Below, piece by piece: positions 58,625 to 64,000 of a stretch of DNA of 64,000 bases. Source of the stretch: Gp13-AA77 sp035578005 (GTDB lineage Bacteria; Acidobacteriota; Terriglobia; UBA7540). The notes beneath the pieces were generated by a model. That model was not told the origin of the DNA. It worked only from the letters and a program-made list of their open reading frames with translations, and ran no database searches. Both the position numbers and the translations under genes were made by a program. The stretch's first letter is position 1, and each line of letters starts with the position of its first letter. The stretch covers positions 40,188 to 104,187 of the forward strand of contig DATJYK010000150.1 of assembly GCA_035578005.1 (NCBI GenBank), in the 5' to 3' direction.

Positions 58625-60085
58625 ATGACGACAGCCGCAGGAGTCACCGAAGGCAGTCTTATTGAGAACCGCACCTTTGAAGAGATCACGATTGGGGAAA
58701 GCGCGAGCATCGTCCATCGCTTAAGCCGCGCCGATATCGAGCTCTTCGCGGTGATGTCGGGCGACGTGAACCCGGCCCATCTCGATGAGCAGTTTGCGGC
58801 TCGCAGCTTGTTTCACCACGTTGTGGCGCACGGCATGTGGAGCGGGGCGCTCTTTTCAGCCGTACTGGGAACCAAGCTGCCTGGTCCGGGAACCATCTAT
58901 CTCGGTCAGGACCTCCATTTCTTACGACCCATACAAATCGACGACACCGTGACGGTCACAGTAGCGGTTCGCGAGAAGCACCCCGAAAAGCACATCGTGG
59001 TTTTCGATTGCCGCGCCGTCAATCAGGCAGGCGTTGAGGCCGTACGCGGTACGGCCGAGGTGAAGGCACCCACCGAGAAGATTCGCTTGCTGCCTGCGGA
59101 GCTGCCCGAGGTCGAGCTCCGCCATCACGACCGCTTCCGCAAGCTGATTGAACGGTGCCACGCTCTGGCGCCGGTGGTCACTGCAGTCGTCCACCCTTGT
59201 GACGGCGCCACGCTCGCGGCCGTGCGCGAGGCCGCCGAGGCAGGTCTCATCCAGCCGGTACTGGTAGGTCCGGAGGCCAAGATTCGCGCAGCCGCCGAGG
59301 CCGCGGGCATCAACGTCACACCGTTTCGCCTGGTTTCAACGCCTCACAGCCACGCGGCCGCGGCGGAGGCCGTTAACCTTGTGAGAACCGGCCAGGCTCA
59401 AGCGATCATGCAAGGCAGCTTACACACCAGCGAACTGCTACCCGAGGTGACGGCCGCCGCGTCGGGGCTGCGCACCGGACGCCTCATGACTCACGTGTTT
59501 CTGCTGGACGTACCCTCCTACTCGAAGCCGCTCCTCCTCACCGATGCTGCGATCAACTTTTTCCCGACGCTTCCGGACAAGAAGGAGATCTGCCAGAACG
59601 CGATTGAAGTGGCGCAGGCGATCGGCATTGCGGAGCCGAAGGTCGCGATCCTGGCCGCCGTCGAAACGGTGAGTGAAAAGCTGCCTTCCACGCTCGACGC
59701 GGCGGCGTTGTGCAAGATGGCAGACCGCGGACAGATCACGGGTGGAATCGTTGACGGGCCGCTCGCCTTTGATAATGCCGTGAGTCCGGAAGCCGCCCGG
59801 CTGAAGGGCATCACCTCGCGAGTGGCCGGCAACGCTGACATCCTGGTGGTTCGTGATCTGGAGGAGGGCAGCTTGCTCGTGAAACAGCTCGCCTTCTTTG
59901 CCGGTGCGGAGGCGGCCGGAATCGTCGTCGGCGCACGCGTGCCGATTATCCTGGCAAATCGGGCGGATGGCCTGCGAAGCCGACTGACCTCTTGCGCCGC
60001 AGCCGTTCTGCTGGCAGAGGCCGCACGATGCGGCACTGCCCTGATTTCTGGAAACTCCTCAAGCTCTCTGGACCAGGCGGCCTAA
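58625..60085 (+). CDS. Fused MaoC-like hydratase and phosphate acyltransferase
   Basis: About 486 residues from ATG 58625, with GAGAGGGG upstream (GTG 58604 is the longer alternative). Residues about 1-150 are a MaoC-like R-specific enoyl-CoA hydratase: SRADIELFAVMSGDVNPAHL, HHVVAHGMWSGALFSAVLGT. Residues about 165-486 are phosphate acetyl/butyryltransferase (PTA/PTB family): GATLAAVREAAEAGLIQPVL, AQAIMQGSLHTSELLP, GPLAFDNAVSPEAA. This fusion would link (R)-3-hydroxyacyl-CoA to acyl-phosphate, and so PHA to acetate or ATP metabolism. Convergent with maeB; stops are adjacent. Confidence 0.9.
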   Translation: MTTAAGVTEGSLIENRTFEEITIGESASIVHRLSRADIELFAVMSGDVNPAHLDEQFAARSLFHHVVAHGMWSGALFSAVLGTKLPGPGTIYLGQDLHFLRPIQIDDTVTVTVAVREKHPEKHIVVFDCRAVNQAGVEAVRGTAEVKAPTEKIRLLPAELPEVELRHHDRFRKLIERCHALAPVVTAVVHPCDGATLAAVREAAEAGLIQPVLVGPEAKIRAAAEAAGINVTPFRLVSTPHSHAAAAEAVNLVRTGQAQAIMQGSLHTSELLPEVTAAASGLRTGRLMTHVFLLDVPSYSKPLLLTDAAINFFPTLPDKKEICQNAIEVAQAIGIAEPKVAILAAVETVSEKLPSTLDAAALCKMADRGQITGGIVDGPLAFDNAVSPEAARLKGITSRVAGNADILVVRDLEEGSLLVKQLAFFAGAEAAGIVVGARVPIILANRADGLRSRLTSCAAAVLLAEAARCGTALISGNSSSSLDQAA

Positions 60086-62461
60086 TCAGCCGGCCGATCC
60101 CGCCGCGGCGGCTCTACCAATAATCCCAGCCGAAGAGGCCGCCAACGCGGCCTCCGGTTTTCGTGGTGCGTCCTGCACTGCGGCCAACGGTGGGCAACAT
60201 TCTTCTGGGCGCGCACCGAGTTGTGCGTGGGTTGTTGCAATCGCCGCCATGTTTACGATTTCCTCCACACTCGCTCCGCGCTGCAGAACGTGAACAGGTT
60301 TGCACAGGCCCATCAGAATCGGCCCCAGGCCTTCCGCGCCGCCGATACGTAACATCAGCTTGTAGGCAATGTTCGCGGCACTCAAATCCGGGAAGATCAG
60401 CACATTCGCTCCGCCTTTAAGCGCGGAGAAGGGATATTCTTCCTCCAGCAGCTTGGCGTCAACGGCTGTGTCCGCCATCATTTCTCCCTCAACCATAATC
60501 TCGGGATGGCTTTCCTTCAGAATTTCGGCGGCCCTGCGCATTTTTTCAGCCGAGGGATGTTTAGTGCTGCCGAAGTTTGAAAATGAAAGCATGGCGATAC
60601 GCGGCTCAAAATCGAAATCACGCGCGACCTCGGAAGCTAGCAAGGCGATCTCTGCCAGGTCTTCGGCAGTGGGGTCGATGTTGACGGTGGGATCGGCGAA
60701 AAAGAACACCTGCTGCTTGGTGATAATCACGTAGATGCCCGACACCCGATGGACGCCCTCGCGGATTTTGATAATCTGGAGCGCCGGGCGAATGGTCTCA
60801 GGGTAATGTTGCGAGACGCCGGCGAGGAAACCGGCGGCATCGTCCATGTGGACCATCATGGCGCCGAAGTAGTTAGGATTCAGCATCTGCTCGCGCGCCT
60901 CGCTTCGCGTCACGCCGCGCCTCTGGCGCAGCCGGTAATACTCCTCCACGTAGGCTTCGAACCGGGGTGATTTTTCGGGCTCAACGATTTCGGCGCTGAA
61001 TTTATGCAGACCGAGCGCCGCAACTTTTTGCCGAATGACGTCGGGACGCCCGATCAGAATGGGCTGAGCGATATGTTCCTCCATCATCTGATAACTGGCG
61101 CGGATAATCTTGTCGTGCTCACCTTCGGAGAAGACAATGTGTTTCGGCGTGGCTTTCGCCCGGTGCCTCAGTTGCTGCGTCACCTCATACGTGCGGCCTA
61201 ATCGTCTTGAAAGCTGGTCCTGATACTCCTCAAGGTCGAGCCTGTTGCGCGCCACACCGCTCTCCATCGCCGCCCTCGCAACTGCGACGGGCTCCCACAG
61301 AAGGACGCGCGGATCAAACGGTTTCGGAATGATGTACTCCGGGCCGAACTGCAGCCGGCCCACACCGTACGCCTGCAACACGGAGTCGGGCACATCTTCC
61401 TTGGCAAGGGCTGCAAGCGCCCGGGTGGCGGCAATCTCCATCTCATGGTTGATCGTCTGCGCTCGCACATCCAGGGCGCCGCGAAAGATGAAGGGAAATC
61501 CGAGCACGTTGTTCACCTGGTTCGGATAATCGGACCTGCCCGTTGCCATGATGGCGTCCGGGCGCGCCGCTTTCGCGTCTTCGTAATCGATTTCCGGCAC
61601 CGGATTGGCCATCGCAAAAATGATGGGAGCTTCCGCCATCGAGCGCACCATGTCCGCAGTCACGCAGTGTGCGACGGAGAGTCCCACGAAAACGTCAGCG
61701 CCGCGCAGGGCGTCGGCCAAAGTTCGCGCCTCCGTCTCTGCGGCCAATTGCTCTTTGTACGGGTTCATCCCAAAACTCCGGCCCCGATACACCACGCCCT
61801 TGGTATCGCACAGGATCAGGTTCTCGCGTTTTACGCCCAAGCGGATATAGTGCTCGGCGCAGGCGATCCCGGAGGCTCCGGCCCCGTTGAACACCACCCT
61901 GACCTTCGCGATGTCCTTGCCCGCCACTTCGAGCGCGTTCAGGAGCGCCGCGCCGGAGATGATGGCCGTGCCGTGCTGATCGTCGTGCATCACCGGGATG
62001 GAGAGTGTCTTCCGCAGCGTCTCCTCAATCACGAAACACTCGGGAGCTTTGATGTCCTCCAGGTTGATCCCTCCGACCGTCGGTTCCAGAAGCTGGCAAA
62101 ATCGAATGACGTCGTCGGGGTTCTCGGAGCCCACTTCGAGGTCAAAGACGTCGATGTCGGCGAATCTCTTGAACAACACGCCCTTGCCTTCCATCACGGG
62201 CTTTCCGGCCAGCGCGCCGATGTTGCCGAGGCCCAGCACCGCTGTGCCGTTTGAGACCACAGCCACCAAATTGCCTTTGGCCGTGTAATCGAACGCGAGG
62301 TCCGGCGTCTTCTCGATTTCCAGGCAGGGTTCCGCCACGCCGGGCGTGTAGGCGAGACTGAGGTCCCATTGGGTGCGGCACGGCTTGGTGGCGGTCACCT
62401 CGATCTTGCCGTGCCGGCCTTTGCGGTGATAGTCCAATGCATCTTGTTTGCGAACCTGCAT
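60086..62461 (-). CDS. maeB: NADP-type malic enzyme with phosphotransacetylase-like domain
   Basis: 791 residues, the usual MaeB size. Residues 1-430 are malic enzyme: TQWDLSLAYTPGVAEPCLEI, GNLVAVVSNGTAVLGLGNIG, VFDLEVGSENPDD, HDDQHGTAIISGAALLNAL and the cofactor site VVFNGAGASGIACAEHYIRL. Residues about 440-770 are a PTA-like regulatory domain (IVFSEGEHDKIIRASYQM, LIFPDLSAANIAYKL) that normally lets acetyl-CoA inhibit the enzyme. It makes pyruvate and NAD(P)H from malate, useful for PHA synthesis. The stop abuts that of the MaoC-PTA gene. Confidence 0.94.
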   Translation of the reverse strand: MQVRKQDALDYHRKGRHGKIEVTATKPCRTQWDLSLAYTPGVAEPCLEIEKTPDLAFDYTAKGNLVAVVSNGTAVLGLGNIGALAGKPVMEGKGVLFKRFADIDVFDLEVGSENPDDVIRFCQLLEPTVGGINLEDIKAPECFVIEETLRKTLSIPVMHDDQHGTAIISGAALLNALEVAGKDIAKVRVVFNGAGASGIACAEHYIRLGVKRENLILCDTKGVVYRGRSFGMNPYKEQLAAETEARTLADALRGADVFVGLSVAHCVTADMVRSMAEAPIIFAMANPVPEIDYEDAKAARPDAIMATGRSDYPNQVNNVLGFPFIFRGALDVRAQTINHEMEIAATRALAALAKEDVPDSVLQAYGVGRLQFGPEYIIPKPFDPRVLLWEPVAVARAAMESGVARNRLDLEEYQDQLSRRLGRTYEVTQQLRHRAKATPKHIVFSEGEHDKIIRASYQMMEEHIAQPILIGRPDVIRQKVAALGLHKFSAEIVEPEKSPRFEAYVEEYYRLRQRRGVTRSEAREQMLNPNYFGAMMVHMDDAAGFLAGVSQHYPETIRPALQIIKIREGVHRVSGIYVIITKQQVFFFADPTVNIDPTAEDLAEIALLASEVARDFDFEPRIAMLSFSNFGSTKHPSAEKMRRAAEILKESHPEIMVEGEMMADTAVDAKLLEEEYPFSALKGGANVLIFPDLSAANIAYKLMLRIGGAEGLGPILMGLCKPVHVLQRGASVEEIVNMAAIATTHAQLGARPEECCPPLAAVQDAPRKPEAALAASSAGIIGRAAAAGSAG

Positions 62462-63711
62462 AAGCCCTCCTTGCGCACAGCCGCTGGAAGCCCGACGCTG
62501 GCGCCTCTACGCTGGGCACACGGTCACACGTTACAGAACGCATCAAAGTCACGACACATGGTCTAGCCCACAAGGGCACGGCCGAAGCCGTGCCCTTATG
62601 GGCTGCACACGACTTCGTGCGTTCTCTATCCCGCATTTCTCACCACGACCCGAAAAGGGCGGGGCTTCAGCCCCGCCGATCCTGCGAAACTGCGCTCCTT
62701 CTGTCCCGCTCTCGGCGCAGCTTGCTGTCAGCAAGCTGCGCCGAGAGCGAAGGTTGGCAAATATCCGATGGCCGTTGTAACGGCGGGGCTGAAAGCCCCG
62801 CCCTTTTCGGATCGTGGCGAGAAATGCGGGCTATAGTCACATTGTTACGGTACGCCAACGGCGCAATGAATACGTGTGACTCCAGCCACGGTTGGCTGTG
62901 ACGGATGTCACAAATCCGGGTGACCCGTCTTGGCCCCGCCCTTTTCGAATCCTGGTGAGAGGTGCAGGCTAACATGGTTTCTTTTCAATCAGTTGACGGC
63001 TTTGCACAAATAACACCCATGTTTTGAGTAACTTGACGGCTTCGGCAATCTCGATCCTTTGTTTTCATACACCTGACGGTTTCGTTTCGTAATTTTCACT
63101 GGTTAATATAGTAACTCGTGAGTAAACTTGTCATGCCAAGGAACCCTTACCGTGGTGGCCCGGACACGAAGTCCTTTCCCCACGCCGCCTTCATGGCCTC
63201 GGTCAGTGCCTTGTCCTTCGCTGCCGCCTTTGCCCGGATTATGCGTCATGGCCTCAAGATCCTCTTCTTCGGCATCGGTCCCATCGACGAAGCCTGGTGG
63301 CGTCCGAGTGGGCCTTCGAAGCAGCGCCGTTGCCCGCTTTCGCTCCTTTTTGATGGCCGCTTGGGAAGCGTCACCCGTCGCACTCCAGACCCCAGCGCCT
63401 CCCGAGGTAACCTCGCGCCCCGCGTCTGCTCCCGGCCCTGATGAAGCTTCCCGCGTCAAGGGTTGGGGCCGTCGCCGCCGGCACGACCAGCACCGGAAGC
63501 CCGCCGGCTTCGACAGTGACTGAACTTTGCCGTTCTCTTCTGGATTTCGTGGTCATAACCGCTACCTCCACTCGCGGGTCCGCCAGAAGGCGGCTACCCC
63601 GCTGTAAACAATGTTTATAAATATAGAATTACACTAGCTAATAATATAGGGTGGGGAGGTAGGGTTGTCAAGCGCGGGTGGCGCATACGTCGTTTTTGTG
63701 ATGTATGCGCC
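62462..63711. other. 1.25-kb spacer with a MITE and no intact gene
   Basis: Holds the 201-bp element 62630-62830 and a solo end near 62930-62972. Overlapping ORFs on both strands at 63103-63571 have no recognised family and are not called. A 13-bp stem at 63676-63688 and 63703-63715 lies just before the channel homology. Confidence 0.55.
62630..62830. mobile_element. 201-bp MITE-like element, about 48-bp inverted ends
   Basis: Left end CCCGCATTTCTCACCACGAC and the reverse complement of the right end CCCGCATTTCTCGCCACGAT match and continue through GAAAAGGGCGGGGCTTCAGC. A long internal hairpin (CTCTCGGCGCAGCTTGCTG and its complement) lies in the middle. The solo right end at 62930-62972 is a diverged copy. 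The core matches the repeat inside fdnG. Confidence 0.75.
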
Positions 63712-63765
63712 ACCCGCGTCTTCCGCATTTTGAAACTTACCCAATACATCGGCGAAGCCACCGTT

Positions 63766-64000
63766 ATGCGCGTTGCCCTCCAGGAGAGTATTCGCAAGAT
63801 GCTCGTCTTTCTTTTTGCGGTCCTTGCCATCGTCATCGTCGTTGGAGCGATGATGTATGAGATCGAGGGCGAGGCGAACGGCTTCACCAGCATTCCTACC
63901 GCAATGTATTGGGCGATCGTCACGGTGACCACCGTGGGTTATGGCGATATCTCGCCCCGGACGGTCATCGGGCGCGCCCTGGCCTCGATGCTGATGATCA
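63766..64000 (+). CDS. Voltage-gated-type potassium channel, partial
   Basis: Runs off the window. From ATG 63766: ESIRKMLVFLFAVLAIVIVV (helix), GFTSIPTAMYWAIVTVTTVG then YGDISPRTVIG, the K+ selectivity filter (TVGYGD) and the start of the last helix. Homology in the same frame extends upstream to about 63712 (RVFRILKLTQYIGEATV, the S4-S5 part of a six-helix channel), but no S1-S4 region exists upstream. The gene is either 5'-truncated or uses a later start to make a two-helix channel. The product would conduct K+ across the inner membrane. Confidence 0.8.
   Translation, partial: MRVALQESIRKMLVFLFAVLAIVIVVGAMMYEIEGEANGFTSIPTAMYWAIVTVTTVGYGDISPRTVIGRALASMLMI

Noticed and set aside
63103..63571. 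Three overlapping ORFs before the channel
   Set aside because: No family recognised and each blocks the others; may be decayed sequence.

Overview
The window looks like a chromosomal segment of a GC-rich, diderm, soil-type bacterium, most likely an Acidobacteriota. This is inferred from the overall protein flavour (lnt, band-7/SPFH and SPOR proteins, tmRNA tag ANTQFALAA, selenocysteine formate dehydrogenase, GH27/GH63 glycosidases, large intergenic palindromes); no single marker proves it. Gene density is high, but intergenic spaces are rich in palindromic mobile repeats and degenerate 7-bp tandem repeats.

Layout: 1-5,960 holds a truncated SPFH protein, a SPOR protein, lnt, prfB with an intact programmed +1 frameshift, a small unknown gene and a secreted GH27 enzyme. 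6,009-9,080 holds two adjacent stand-alone TIR-domain genes facing away from a fused nicotinate phosphoribosyltransferase-nicotinamidase gene. 9,064-16,813 holds a zinc-ribbon membrane protein, ggt, a TIM-barrel isomerase, asnS and a secreted PDZ protein. 17,362-20,280 is a 972-residue protein built from two different seven-repeat propeller-like lectin arrays. 20,588-22,656 is a VapBC-like pair and a graveyard of repeats and transposase remains. 22,657-26,989 holds arginase, an octaheme cytochrome c, a methyltransferase and ddl.

At 27,000-27,371 lies ssrA (tmRNA). Its last 27 bases are repeated exactly at 37,935-37,961, which bounds a 10.6-kb integrated island. The island carries a tyrosine recombinase, a serine recombinase, a HUH-type Rep, an excisionase-like protein, a Hanks kinase, a GrlR-like protein, a DUF6680-like protein and a zinc-ribbon trypsin-like protease.

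After the island come a cAMP module (two membrane class III cyclases and a metallo-beta-lactamase-fold phosphodiesterase, all translationally coupled), a 2-kb repeat-rich spacer and a GH63 enzyme. Next is a formate dehydrogenase-N cluster: Sec-containing alpha subunit, then beta, gamma and FdhE, split by an opposing toxin-antitoxin pair and carrying palindromic repeats inside two coding regions. Then comes a polyhydroxyalkanoate locus (phaR, phasin, a small synthase partner, phaC, an SDR, a MaoC-PTA fusion) convergent with the malic enzyme maeB. The window ends in a repeat-rich spacer and the start of a potassium channel.

Functional themes are NAD turnover next to NAD salvage, formate oxidation feeding the quinone pool, carbon storage as PHA with an acetyl/acyl-phosphate link, and cAMP signalling. 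The most interesting candidates are the TIR/NAD-salvage arrangement, the ssrA island with its kinase/protease cargo, and the double-propeller lectin.
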